Shown here piece after piece: positions 26,413-34,132 of a stretch of 64,000 nt of DNA. A program made the position numbers and the translations under genes. Source of the stretch: Hyphomicrobiales bacterium (GTDB taxonomy: Bacteria > Pseudomonadota > Alphaproteobacteria > Rhizobiales > MH13). The stretch spans positions 1,595,192-1,659,191 of the forward strand of contig JAEPOK010000001.1 of NCBI GenBank assembly GCA_017642935.1, written 5' to 3'. The stretch's first letter is position 1. Each line of letters opens with the position of its first letter. The notes under the pieces are model-generated. The model saw only the letters and a list, made by a program, of their open reading frames with translations. It was not told the DNA's origin and ran no database searches.

Positions 26413-27693
26413 TCAGATACTTCGAAGTCTCGGCGGCAGGTCGCCGGTTCCCATCAATTCGGTGATCGCCCAGACCAGCGCGTCCAATCGGTCTGGCGAT
26501 TTACCGGGTGCGGACAAACCTTCCGGGCCGAAATCGAGCATTTCATCTTCAAGCGCTGCGAACGCGCCGACGTGATGCACGCGTCCCTGGGCGTAAAGGT
26601 AGGCCACAGGTTCAGCGCGCAGCCACTTGCCGCGCTTGGCGTGAACCAGTTTCACAGGAACGTCGCGGCTTGCCTGTTCCAAGACCGAACGCACCATATC
26701 GCCGCCCTGGTTGGCCTCGGCAATGATGAGGTCCGCCCTCACCTCGTGAAAGAGGTCGATGGCGCGGCGCGCCCATTCCTCGGGCCGAGCCGCCTGACAC
26801 GTTTCGTCAGCAAGCACCGCGAACTGGCCATCAGCGATGGCGCCACAAGCGACAATCCCGCAGGCGTTCGATTTGGCATGCGAGGACGCTGGCGGGTCCA
26901 CCGCCACAACGACCCGCTGTAGCGGTGGCGGGGCGGCAAGGCGCGTGCTGTCGATCGTGTCGCGCTGCCAAAGGCTGTCGGTGCGATCGGCGATCAGTTC
27001 CCCTGCGACCTCTTGGCGATACAGTCGTGAGCCGCCATAGGTGCGTTCCAAACCTTCCAAGAACCCATCGGCCAAATACGCCCGGTTGGCGTGGCTGGTG
27101 GCGTGCGACACGACACAGGTCGGGTCAGCGATCAACCGTTTCACCAATGGGGTGGCGCGCGGTGTCGTCGTGACGACGCAGCGCGGTTGCTGGCCAAGGC
27201 GCAGGCCGAACGCCAGCTGATCAAACGCGTCCTCGCCGTAGCGCCATTTGCCGATTTCATCGCACCATGCCGCGTCGAACTGCGGTCCACGAAGGGATTC
27301 AGGGTCCTCTGCTGAGAAGAGCTGCGCGACAGCGCCATTCTCCCAAACCAGGCGCTTGCGGGTCGCCTCATAACGCGGCTGGTTCCAGGGCGGTGCGGTT
27401 CGGCGCAGGCCCGAAACGCCTTCGACCATCACCTCGCGGGCATCGGCAAACGTCTCGCCGACCAGCGCAACGTGGCCGCTTGGTGCCAGCGCATAGCTGG
27501 CCCGGCCTTCGATGGCGCCACGGACCCATTCGGCGCCAGCGCGAGTTTTGCCGCAGCCGCGGCCACCCATCAGCATCCAGGTCGACCAGGGGTCCAGTGG
27601 CGGGCGTTGGTCTTCTCGCGCCCAACTGTCCCAGTCGTAGCAGAGGCGCAGAACGGCGCGATCACTTAATCGGTTGGTGAAGCCCTCACTCAT
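26413..27693 (-). CDS. GTA large terminase (g2-like)
   Basis: The 426-residue motor packages DNA. Walker A is GGRGCGKTRAGAEW and Walker B is the FDAAWCDEIGKW region. The nuclease half has acidic residues in VAVDPPASSHAKSNACGIV and DGLIIAEANQGGD-like positions, followed by RLDALVWAITEL. I chose the ATG at 27693, which overlaps the small terminase gene by 8 bases. The frame extends 18 codons further without a plausible start. Confidence 0.95.
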   Translation of the reverse strand: MSEGFTNRLSDRAVLRLCYDWDSWAREDQRPPLDPWSTWMLMGGRGCGKTRAGAEWVRGAIEGRASYALAPSGHVALVGETFADAREVMVEGVSGLRRTAPPWNQPRYEATRKRLVWENGAVAQLFSAEDPESLRGPQFDAAWCDEIGKWRYGEDAFDQLAFGLRLGQQPRCVVTTTPRATPLVKRLIADPTCVVSHATSHANRAYLADGFLEGLERTYGGSRLYRQEVAGELIADRTDSLWQRDTIDSTRLAAPPPLQRVVVAVDPPASSHAKSNACGIVACGAIADGQFAVLADETCQAARPEEWARRAIDLFHEVRADLIIAEANQGGDMVRSVLEQASRDVPVKLVHAKRGKWLRAEPVAYLYAQGRVHHVGAFAALEDEMLDFGPEGLSAPGKSPDRLDALVWAITELMGTGDLPPRLRSI

Positions 27694-28198
27694 CCCCACC
27701 TTGGCGCAGGCGATCAAGGCGGTCCGTAAGCAAATTGCGGAACTCATCGACGTCGATCTCCTGATCCTCGATCTTGGCAGGATTGGCGGCGCCAGCGTCG
27801 GCGGCTTCCAGCATCTCGCCGAGCATGTCGAGCGCCCTTGCCATGGCCGTCAGCGCCTTGGCATCGCGTTCGCCATGGGCGGCATCGCCGGGCAGGATTT
27901 CGTCTTCAATCGCCATGATGCGTTCCTCCAAGGCATGAAAAAGCCGCGCAGCCAGCGCGGCCCGTTTTTCCGTTGTTGTAGCCATTTGCGGCGTTGGCGG
28001 CGGCTTGTAGCGGCCAGCAGAGAGCGGCGTATCGCGCCGGGCCGCCCAGCCTTCTTTGTAGGCGCGGCGGTAAAGCCGGTCGCGGGAGACTGCATATTGC
28101 TGGGTGATCGCATCGACCGTGAACACTTCGTCTTCATAGGCAGCGCGAATGGCACGCCACGCCTCTTCGGAAAGCTCCACAGGCGGTGTTGGGGGCAT
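27686..28198 (-). CDS. GTA small terminase (g1-like)
   Basis: The product (170 residues from the ATG at 28198) has a helix-turn-helix near its N-terminus (FTVDAITQQYAVSRDRLYRRA), a helical middle (LAARLFHALEERIMAIEDEI) and an acidic tail (DEFRNLLTDRLDRLRQGGDE) suited to contact the large terminase. In R. capsulatus, g1 encodes the small terminase, and its position upstream of g2 agrees. A TTG at 28252 would add 18 residues. The ATG has a weak AGG before it, so the start is uncertain. Overlap with the large terminase gene is 8 bases. Confidence 0.85.
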   Translation of the reverse strand: MPPTPPVELSEEAWRAIRAAYEDEVFTVDAITQQYAVSRDRLYRRAYKEGWAARRDTPLSAGRYKPPPTPQMATTTEKRAALAARLFHALEERIMAIEDEILPGDAAHGERDAKALTAMARALDMLGEMLEAADAGAANPAKIEDQEIDVDEFRNLLTDRLDRLRQGGDE

Positions 28199-28374
28199 GC
28201 GGCCTCGATTCTTCGGTGGCTGATTGGCAGATGGTTTTGATGGTTTCGGCAAAAGAAAAGCGGCCGCCGCTTGCGCGGGACCGCTGAAACTGTCTCGGGG
28301 GTGACCGCCTGTTGGGACGTCGCTGACCGGATTTAACGGCCTTTCCAGACACCCAATTCTGCGATGATGCCCAC

Positions 28375-28434
28375 TTTGTACCCGAACACCGCACGGTGGG
28401 TCAAGGACTTTTTTCCTATTTTTAGGAAATTTTT
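28375..28434 (-). promoter_or_regulatory. Candidate GTA promoter with phased A-tracts and operator palindrome
   Basis: Read on the minus strand: A-tracts centred near 28432, 28421 and 28411, spaced about one helical turn; then TTGACC (28404-28399) as -35; an 18-base spacer; and TACAAA (28380-28375) as -10. CACCG-TG-CGGTG lies in the spacer (28398-28387), a perfect palindrome where a repressor or activator could act. The tract is about 60 bases downstream of the ycgN stop and 120-180 bases before the first GTA start. The boxes are seen directly; promoter activity is inference. Confidence 0.6.
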
Positions 28435-28458
28435 CTTATTGTCTTGATGTGATCGCGA

Positions 28459-29007
28459 CTAAGCGCTTGATGCCGCTTGATAATACTCGCTCGCCGGAAC
28501 TTCGGGATCCTCGTCCGGCCAGTTTTCGATATGGTCTTCCAGATCGGCTGGATCGACATGATCTTCGCTGATCACCCGGCCAGCGACGGAGATTCGCGCT
28601 GCAATCACCGTGTCCGGCGTGCCCGATACCAGCGGATGCCACCAATCGAGGCCCTCGCCCCTGGCTACCCGGCTGTAGGCACAGGTCGGCGGCAGCCAGG
28701 CCGAGTTGCGCGCCATCTCAGCCGTGATGGCCAGGCAATCGGGCACCTTGGCGAAGCGGTTGGGGTAATCGCTGCACCGCGCCGTTTCCGGGTCCAGAAG
28801 CGTGCAGCCGACGCAGGTGAAGGCGATGGCGCCCGTGTCGATATCTTCCAGTTTCGACAGGCAGCAACGGCCGCAGCCATCGCACAATTGTTCCCATTCG
28901 GTGCTTGATAGTTCTTCAAGCGTCTTGGTCTGCCAGAACGGCGGCGCGGAGGGGCTTGGTTGGTCCACAGCTTGGGGGGCCTTTGCTGGCGGAAAAGTCA
29001 CAGACAT
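28459..29007 (-). CDS. YcgN-family cysteine cluster protein
   Basis: The protein (182 residues from the ATG at 29007) has the family's conserved cysteines: [34 protein letters not shown] and PTCAYS. The pattern resembles the Fe-S or zinc-binding UPF0260/YcgN group, whose cellular role is unknown. Highly conserved endings such as [11 protein letters not shown] are also present. I chose the ATG at 29007 because AAGGTG precedes it. A GTG at 29019 is in frame but has no spacing to a binding site. Confidence 0.88.
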   Translation of the reverse strand: MSVTFPPAKAPQAVDQPSPSAPPFWQTKTLEELSSTEWEQLCDGCGRCCLSKLEDIDTGAIAFTCVGCTLLDPETARCSDYPNRFAKVPDCLAITAEMARNSAWLPPTCAYSRVARGEGLDWWHPLVSGTPDTVIAARISVAGRVISEDHVDPADLEDHIENWPDEDPEVPASEYYQAASSA

Positions 29008-29221
29008 ATCTCGCTTCACCTTTTAGCAAAATCGCGTCTGGCGGCAAACGCTACGTCCGCGTAAAAGAAAGGCACGTGCGGGATGGCGTCGCTTGCTTCT
29101 CAGGGCTTGAGCGGTTGGCGTCGCTTTGCCATACCTGACGCGTCCAATATGCCTTGTCCTCCCCGCCATCCCGGCCAGATTTGCCGGTTCTTGGCCGACC
29201 TGAGACCGTTGACCGCCGACG

Positions 29222-31447
29222 ATGAGCGAAACGCCACCGATCCCCCCAAGTCAAGAGACGGAGCCGCACGAACGGCCCGAGCGCGCTCAAGGTTTCCGCC
29301 CGCGGCGCGGCTTGCCGCGTCCGATCGAGCTGGATGCGGCGCTGGACACGGCGTTGTTCCACATCGGGCAAGGGTTCAGCCGCTCCCTTTCGGGCATCCG
29401 GCGCTTCTTTGACCGATTTCGCGTACGCGGCCTGAAACGCGCAGCCGTCGAGGTGCTTGACGAGGTCGCGACGTTCGGAACGCTGGGCGCGGTGCTGGCC
29501 CTGGTCCTGGCGCTGCCAGCGTTTGAACGCATTTCCAGCGATTGGCGCGCCCAGGACACGTTTGCGATCACCATCCTTGACCGCTATGGCGAGGAGATCG
29601 GGCGCCGCGGCGTGTTGCAGAATGACAGTGTGCCGCTGTCGGAAATGCCGGACCATTTGATCCAGGCGACGCTGGCGACCGAAGATCGCCGGTTTTATTC
29701 GCATTTCGGCATCGATGTGATCGGCACAACCCGTGCGCTGCTTGAGAATGTTCGCGCGCAGGGCGTTGTTCAAGGTGGTTCGTCGATCACCCAGCAATTG
29801 GCGAAAAACCTTTTCCTGTCGAACGAGCGCACGCTGATGCGCAAAATCACTGAGGCGTTTCTGGCGCTTTGGCTTGAGGTCAATCTCACCAAAGATGACA
29901 TCCTGAAGCTCTACCTGGACCGCGCTTATATGGGCGGCGGTGCATTCGGCGTGGTGGCGGCAGCGGAGTTTTACTTCGACAAGGATGTCCGCGACATCAC
30001 GCTGGCCGAATCGGCGATGCTTGCCGGGCTCTACAAGGCGCCGGCTGGTTATGCACCGCACCTCAACCTAGCTGCGGCGCGCCAGCGGGCGAGCGAAGTG
30101 CTTTCCAACATGGTCGAAGCCGGGTTCCTGACCGAAGGCCAGGTCCTCTTTTCGCGCCTCAACCCTGCGTCTGCCGTGCCGCGCGATGCACTGTCCGCGC
30201 CAAACCACTTCCTTGACTGGGTGTTCGAAGAAGTTCGTGAGATCGCCCCGCCAGGCCAGCGCGTGCTGGTCGTGCGCTCAACCCTCGACACCCGGTTGCA
30301 AGCGGGCGCTGAGCGCGCGGTCCTCAATAATCTGTCCGAATCCGGCCGCGCTTACCGAGTGCGTGAAGCTGCTGCTGTTCTCATGGAGAATGATGGCGCC
30401 GTACGCGCGATGGTTGGCGGTCGCGACTATGGTCAAAGTCAGTTCAACCGCGCCGTTCATGCGCTGCGCCAGCCAGGCTCCTCCTTCAAAGTTTTCGTCT
30501 ACGCGACAGCGCTTGAGAATGGCTACACGCCGCGCTCCATTGTCGTGGACGCACCGATCACGATCGGCGGCTGGAGCCCTCGCAATTATGGTCGCAGCTA
30601 TCGTGGTCGTGTGACACTGACAACCGCGCTCGCCCGCTCGATCAACACCATCCCGGTGCGCCTTGCCGAGGCGATGGGCCGCGATCTCATCGTCGAAACC
30701 GCCTATGACATGGGTATTCGTTCCGAATTGCCGATCACCCGTCCGTTGCCGCTTGGCGTTGCCGAGGTGACGCCGCTCGATATGGCCAGCGCTTATGCTT
30801 CGCTCGCCAATGGCGGCTATCGGGCCAGCGGTTACGCGATCATGGAAATGCGCACGCTTGACGGCGAACTTGTCTATGACCGCACTGTCGATGGCCCGGC
30901 GGCACCGCGTATCCTCTCGGCCGAGGCGGTGACCGGCATGAACACCATGCTCACCCAGGTGATCCAGGCGGGTACCGCACGCCGCGCCCAGCTTCCCGGT
31001 ATTACTGCAGCCGGCAAGACCGGCACCACCCAGGCCTACCGCGATGCTTGGTTCATCGGCTACACGGGCCGCTACACGGCGAGCGTCTGGTATGGCAATG
31101 ATGATTTTACTTCGACCGCCAATCTCACCGGTGGTCGTCTGCCGGCGATGACATGGCAGTCGATCATGGAGCTTGCCCATCGCGACAGCCAGCCGCCCCT
31201 GATGCCTGGCGTCGATGAAGCGGTGCGCGATGATGTCGAACTGGTCACGGCCCGCGATGCCGCCGATGAAGGGCTGGACCTCGCGACCGATCTCAGCGAC
31301 AGCATGGAGCTGACCTTGCAAGGCCTCGCCAATCGGTTCGACCCAACCAACACCCGCGAGTTGCGCACCTCCTTCGATATCGATGCGCTTGGGACATCCG
31401 ACACGGTGATCCGCCAGGCTGATCCACAGGTCGAACAGGCAAACTAA
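29222..31447 (+). CDS. Bifunctional penicillin-binding protein 1A (PBP1A family)
   Basis: The 741-residue enzyme polymerises and cross-links peptidoglycan in the periplasm. A cytoplasmic tail and a membrane anchor (about residues 82-100) precede the transglycosylase domain with catalytic Glu154 (ATEDRRFYSHFGID) and QGGSSITQQLAKNLFL. The transpeptidase domain has Ser420 in RQPGSSFK, SIN at 473-475 and KTG at 599-601. All catalytic motifs are intact. The gene diverges from ycgN, 214 bases apart. The C-terminal 60 residues are low-complexity and polar. Confidence 0.95.
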   Translation: MSETPPIPPSQETEPHERPERAQGFRPRRGLPRPIELDAALDTALFHIGQGFSRSLSGIRRFFDRFRVRGLKRAAVEVLDEVATFGTLGAVLALVLALPAFERISSDWRAQDTFAITILDRYGEEIGRRGVLQNDSVPLSEMPDHLIQATLATEDRRFYSHFGIDVIGTTRALLENVRAQGVVQGGSSITQQLAKNLFLSNERTLMRKITEAFLALWLEVNLTKDDILKLYLDRAYMGGGAFGVVAAAEFYFDKDVRDITLAESAMLAGLYKAPAGYAPHLNLAAARQRASEVLSNMVEAGFLTEGQVLFSRLNPASAVPRDALSAPNHFLDWVFEEVREIAPPGQRVLVVRSTLDTRLQAGAERAVLNNLSESGRAYRVREAAAVLMENDGAVRAMVGGRDYGQSQFNRAVHALRQPGSSFKVFVYATALENGYTPRSIVVDAPITIGGWSPRNYGRSYRGRVTLTTALARSINTIPVRLAEAMGRDLIVETAYDMGIRSELPITRPLPLGVAEVTPLDMASAYASLANGGYRASGYAIMEMRTLDGELVYDRTVDGPAAPRILSAEAVTGMNTMLTQVIQAGTARRAQLPGITAAGKTGTTQAYRDAWFIGYTGRYTASVWYGNDDFTSTANLTGGRLPAMTWQSIMELAHRDSQPPLMPGVDEAVRDDVELVTARDAADEGLDLATDLSDSMELTLQGLANRFDPTNTRELRTSFDIDALGTSDTVIRQADPQVEQAN

Positions 31448-31451
31448 CCCT

Positions 31452-32060
31452 ATGGCGCGTCTGTTGTGGCTCTTATCGATGGCGCTGACCGCCGTTGTCG
31501 CCGGCACCGTGAGCGCCATCTACGCCACGCAGACCTTGCGCCCGACCGGCATGCTGCAGATCGGCCCTTGGGAAGCGGTACGTGCAGTGGGAGACGCGTC
31601 AGCTGATCCCTACGCGCACGCCTTCCTCGCCTCGTCGGGACAATTGCCGCCGGGCAGCGCAGAGGGCATGCGCTTCGTGGCGCTCACATCGCATGACGGC
31701 CAGGCTTTGGTGCCGACCTGTTCAATCACCGTTACTGGTTTTGTCGAGATTGCGCGGCTATGGACGCTCTCGCTGGCCCAGCCGAATGGCGCGACGATCG
31801 GTGACAGCGATCCGGAAAACCCTGGCGCTGCGTCGCGCTTTGCCCTGCACAGCCAGGACATCGTCTACAATGCCGACGGTAGCTTCTCGCTGACCATCGG
31901 GCCACGACCCATGACCCCGAACTCCCTGCTCGTCGGTTCCAATCAGCCCATCAGCCTGGTCCTGCATGTCTATGACGGCGCCATCAATTCGGTGCCCGAG
32001 ACCGGCGAAGCTTCCCTGCCGATCATCGATGTTGCCTCAACTGCCCTGGGGTGCGGGTGA
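31452..32060 (+). CDS. DUF1214-containing protein
   Basis: The 202-residue protein has an N-terminal membrane segment (LLWLLSMALTAVVAGTVSAIYA) and a DUF1214-like beta domain with FALHSQDIVYNADGSFSLTIGPRPM, close to the family signature. It begins 5 bases after the PBP1A stop, and its TGA overlaps the next ATG, so it is co-translated with the DUF1254-type protein. DUF1254 and DUF1214 usually occur fused in one protein. The function is unknown, though some are linked to envelope lipids or stress. Confidence 0.85.
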   Translation: MARLLWLLSMALTAVVAGTVSAIYATQTLRPTGMLQIGPWEAVRAVGDASADPYAHAFLASSGQLPPGSAEGMRFVALTSHDGQALVPTCSITVTGFVEIARLWTLSLAQPNGATIGDSDPENPGAASRFALHSQDIVYNADGSFSLTIGPRPMTPNSLLVGSNQPISLVLHVYDGAINSVPETGEASLPIIDVASTALGCG

Positions 32061-32794
32061 TGGTCGATACCAGTTTCTTTTTGCCCAAAGTGCGTAAGCG
32101 CCCCACGTTCCGGCAAGTCGCCAGCGCCCTTGGCCTATGGCTCGGGCTGACCTTTTTGGCGACGCTGGTCGTGCATTTTGTCATCGTGTTCGCGCTACCG
32201 ACCATCGGGCGCGGGGTGTTGATCGATGAGGTGATCCCACCAGGCGAATCCGCACCGCGCCTTTACACCGGCCAAGCCGGTGAGCTGCGCCCCAATTTTC
32301 GCTATGCCGATGCGCGCAAGGACAGTGTCTATTGCAGCTTTGATCTGCGCGATGGCGCCGTTCGCGTATCAGGCAGTCTTGACGTACCGTTCTGGTCGAT
32401 TTCGGTGCACACGCTCAGCGGTCTGGTCGTTGGTTCGGTGAACCACAATGCTGCCTCCGGCGGCGAACTTGAGCTGTTGGTGATGCGCCCTGCCCTGGCG
32501 CGCGACCTGTCAGCGGCCGGTGCGCAATTGCCGCGCGATGCGCTGGTGGTGGAGATGGAAGGCCCGCTTGGCCTGGTGCGGATCAGCGGGCTTGCGACCT
32601 ACAATGCGCTGCGCCCTGCGCTGCGCGATCAGCTGTCTTTGATGGAGTGCTCACTGGCGACCTTCACCTTCGCCGAGCCGGAGGATGATCAAGATGGTTC
32701 TGAGGCGGGCCAGCAACCAACCGCCCCCGCCGGTCCTCCCAGCGTGCCGCAGCCGGTTGTGCGGCCGGACATAGCGCCGGCGGACGGCGGGTAA
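32060..32794 (+). CDS. DUF1254-containing protein
   Basis: Starting at the ATG at 32060, which overlaps the previous TGA by one base, the protein has 244 residues. It has a membrane segment near 25-50 (LGLWLGLTFLATLVVHFVIVF) and a DUF1254-like domain (FRYADARKDSVYCSFDLRDGAVRVSGSLDVPFWSISVHT cut here across its span). A proline- and glycine-rich tail (about 205-244) follows. It pairs with the DUF1214 protein as a split version of the usual fusion. No catalytic residues can be named. Confidence 0.85.
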   Translation: MVDTSFFLPKVRKRPTFRQVASALGLWLGLTFLATLVVHFVIVFALPTIGRGVLIDEVIPPGESAPRLYTGQAGELRPNFRYADARKDSVYCSFDLRDGAVRVSGSLDVPFWSISVHTLSGLVVGSVNHNAASGGELELLVMRPALARDLSAAGAQLPRDALVVEMEGPLGLVRISGLATYNALRPALRDQLSLMECSLATFTFAEPEDDQDGSEAGQQPTAPAGPPSVPQPVVRPDIAPADGG

Positions 32795-32803
32795 GGGACA
32801 ACA

Positions 32804-32870
32804 GCGTCATCCCAGTCGTCACCCTCGCCGCCATAGCCCATCATGGCCGAACTTGATCCGGCTATGACGC
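32804..32870. repeat. Inverted-repeat tract between convergent genes
   Basis: GCGTCAT (32804-32810) pairs with ATGACGC (32864-32870), and ATAGCC (32833-32838) pairs with GGCTAT (32860-32865). The text between resembles the dispersed CGTCATCC-type intergenic palindromes seen also at 44799-44932. It lies between the convergent DUF1254 and lipoprotein genes and may serve as a transcript end, but has no T-run. Confidence 0.4.
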
Positions 32871-32887
32871 ATTGTGTTCATGCGGTT

Positions 32888-33682
32888 TCACGCCTTAGCG
32901 ACGATTTCCAGGAGATCGATCTGTTGACCCGGGTGGCTGATCGGGGCCTGCTCCATATCCACTGCCAGGGCGTTTTGGATCAGCGCTTCAAGTGCATTGA
33001 GCCGGTCGATCGTTTGGCCGGCAAGGCGCGACGGCGTCTGGATCATCAACCGATCGACCGCATAACGATAGGCATAGAGCCGGAAGAGCATAGCGCGTTT
33101 TACCCAGGCCATCTGGCGCTGGTTTTCGGCGATGCGGCCGTGTGCGGCGGCCAATTCTGACGCGCCAATGTCCGGCAATCCGATTGCAGCATTGATGCGC
33201 TGTTCATCGGCAATGCGGACACGCGCGACATAGGCCATGTAGGGCTGAATAGCAGCCATGTCTTTCACCGCATCATCCATGATGCGGGCATAGCGCGCCT
33301 CGCTGGAGCCATAGCGCTGGCCCGACAGCATCGCCGAATAGCGTTCGGGGCTGAGCACAAGGTCAAGCCGCCGGACGATCTCAGCGCGTTGCAGTTCAGC
33401 GGCCGTGCGGCCGATCCAATCATGCGCATGGGTGGGCACAACCAGCGTCCAACCAAGATTGCGCAGCGTGCGCTCATCATCGGTGTAGTTGAAATGGGAA
33501 ACCGGCTCGCCCGCCGAATAGGTGGACACCATACCGACGACAGGCAGCAGGCTGTCATTGATGACGTTGGGGCGTTGACGGCCGAAATCACCGGTTTGCG
33601 CACATGCGGCCAAAGCGCCCGCGCAAGCAATTGCCACGCTCGCGCGCCAGAGAGAGCCTTGGGATTTTGGCATTGCGCGCAT
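32888..33682 (-). CDS. Predicted lipoprotein of unknown function
   Basis: The 264-residue protein has a signal sequence with lipobox ALAACA (Cys at about 27). The mature part is mostly helical, with tyrosine-rich stretches (AMLFRLYAYRYAVDRLMIQ) and a histidine pair (VPTHAHDWIG). No known family was recognised. The start codon is preceded by AAGG at a usual distance. It ends just before a convergent plus-strand repeat tract and starts 3 bases after the small ORF upstream, so the two may be co-expressed. Confidence 0.8.
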   Translation of the reverse strand: MRAMPKSQGSLWRASVAIACAGALAACAQTGDFGRQRPNVINDSLLPVVGMVSTYSAGEPVSHFNYTDDERTLRNLGWTLVVPTHAHDWIGRTAAELQRAEIVRRLDLVLSPERYSAMLSGQRYGSSEARYARIMDDAVKDMAAIQPYMAYVARVRIADEQRINAAIGLPDIGASELAAAHGRIAENQRQMAWVKRAMLFRLYAYRYAVDRLMIQTPSRLAGQTIDRLNALEALIQNALAVDMEQAPISHPGQQIDLLEIVAKA

Positions 33683-33684
33683 TG

Positions 33685-33921
33685 TTAGCCTTGCCGACGG
33701 CTGCGCACGATTTGAACGCCGGTGAAAAGGACGATCTGCGCCTCATGATCCTGCGGCAGCGGCGCGTGATCCTGTCGTGGTCGGCTGGAAACGCTAGAGA
33801 ACGGTACAATGTTGGTCACCGGTTCAATCGAGCGCCGATGGCGCACGCCCGCGCCCGCTGCCTGTCTCAGGCCACGCCGGTTGGAAGAACTGGGTTTTCG
33901 ACTGCCATCACCCATGATCAT
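33685..33921 (-). CDS. Small protein with FTGV motif, uncertain start
   Basis: The 78-residue frame ends 3 bases before the lipoprotein start. Its C-terminal half (TNIVPFSS ... EAQIVLFTGVQIVRSRRQG) resembles a small rhizobial protein type I recall as 'NVVPF ... ILFFTGVRYER'. The pairing of the IVPF and LFTGV segments is the reason I call it a gene. The first 34 residues look less typical, and a GTG at 33819 would begin directly before TNIVPF. Start and function are unsure. Confidence 0.55.
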   Translation of the reverse strand: MIMGDGSRKPSSSNRRGLRQAAGAGVRHRRSIEPVTNIVPFSSVSSRPRQDHAPLPQDHEAQIVLFTGVQIVRSRRQG

Positions 33922-34062
33922 GCCGCGCTTGTTGTTTCAATCAGGTCGTAAACGTGCCCAGTGCGAAAGAACCGCGCCCCTTTTTGCGTTGCTGGGTGCC
34001 GCATGCGCGCAGCGAATCACCACGCGAGCGCCCCAGGCCGGAGCATTAAGAATTGGGCAAGG

Positions 34063-34077
34063 TTAATCCTTTGCTAA
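34063..34077. promoter_or_regulatory. CtrA-like box ahead of the DUF2336-like gene
   Basis: TTAA-N7-CTAA (TTAATCCTTTGCTAA) matches the TTAA-N7-TTAA consensus of the cell-cycle regulator CtrA in 7 of 8 fixed bases. It lies about 55 bases before the ATG at 34133. A single near-match occurs by chance often enough that this is only a hint. Confidence 0.3.
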
Positions 34078-34132
34078 CGGAGTTGGGGCACAAGGAAGGC
34101 CTCTCTTTATTGGCCACGCAACGAGACCATCC

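Larger units (their letters stand above)
14100..28198 (-). mobile_element. Gene transfer agent (GTA) structural cluster, complete
   Basis: Eighteen minus-strand genes run in the order small terminase, large terminase, portal, two small ORFs, prohead protease, capsid, head-tail connectors, tail genes, cell-wall peptidase and giant tail-tip protein. This is the order of the Rhodobacter capsulatus GTA. No integrase, repressor, replication gene or lysis gene is present, and the flanks are ordinary chromosomal genes, so it is not an inducible prophage. Most gene boundaries overlap by 4-14 bases and no frame is broken, so the cluster is probably functional. GTAs package random host DNA and move it between cells. 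Confidence 0.93.

Noticed and set aside
24915-26465. Long plus-strand open frame (516 codons) opposite the GTA portal gene
   Set aside because: Shadow of the portal and adjoining frames; no recognisable protein features.
14100-28198. Interpretation of the phage-like cluster as an inducible prophage
   Set aside because: There is no integrase, repressor, replication or lysis gene and no attachment-site repeat at the edges, and the gene order is that of a GTA.
28411-28430. TTTCCTA/TAGGAAA hairpin as a terminator of ycgN
   Set aside because: On the ycgN strand it is followed by an A-run, not a T-run, and the stem is weak; phased A-tracts of a promoter explain it better.
30278-31519. Minus-strand open frame (413 codons) opposite PBP1A
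   Set aside because: All PBP1A motifs are on the plus strand; this frame has no family features.
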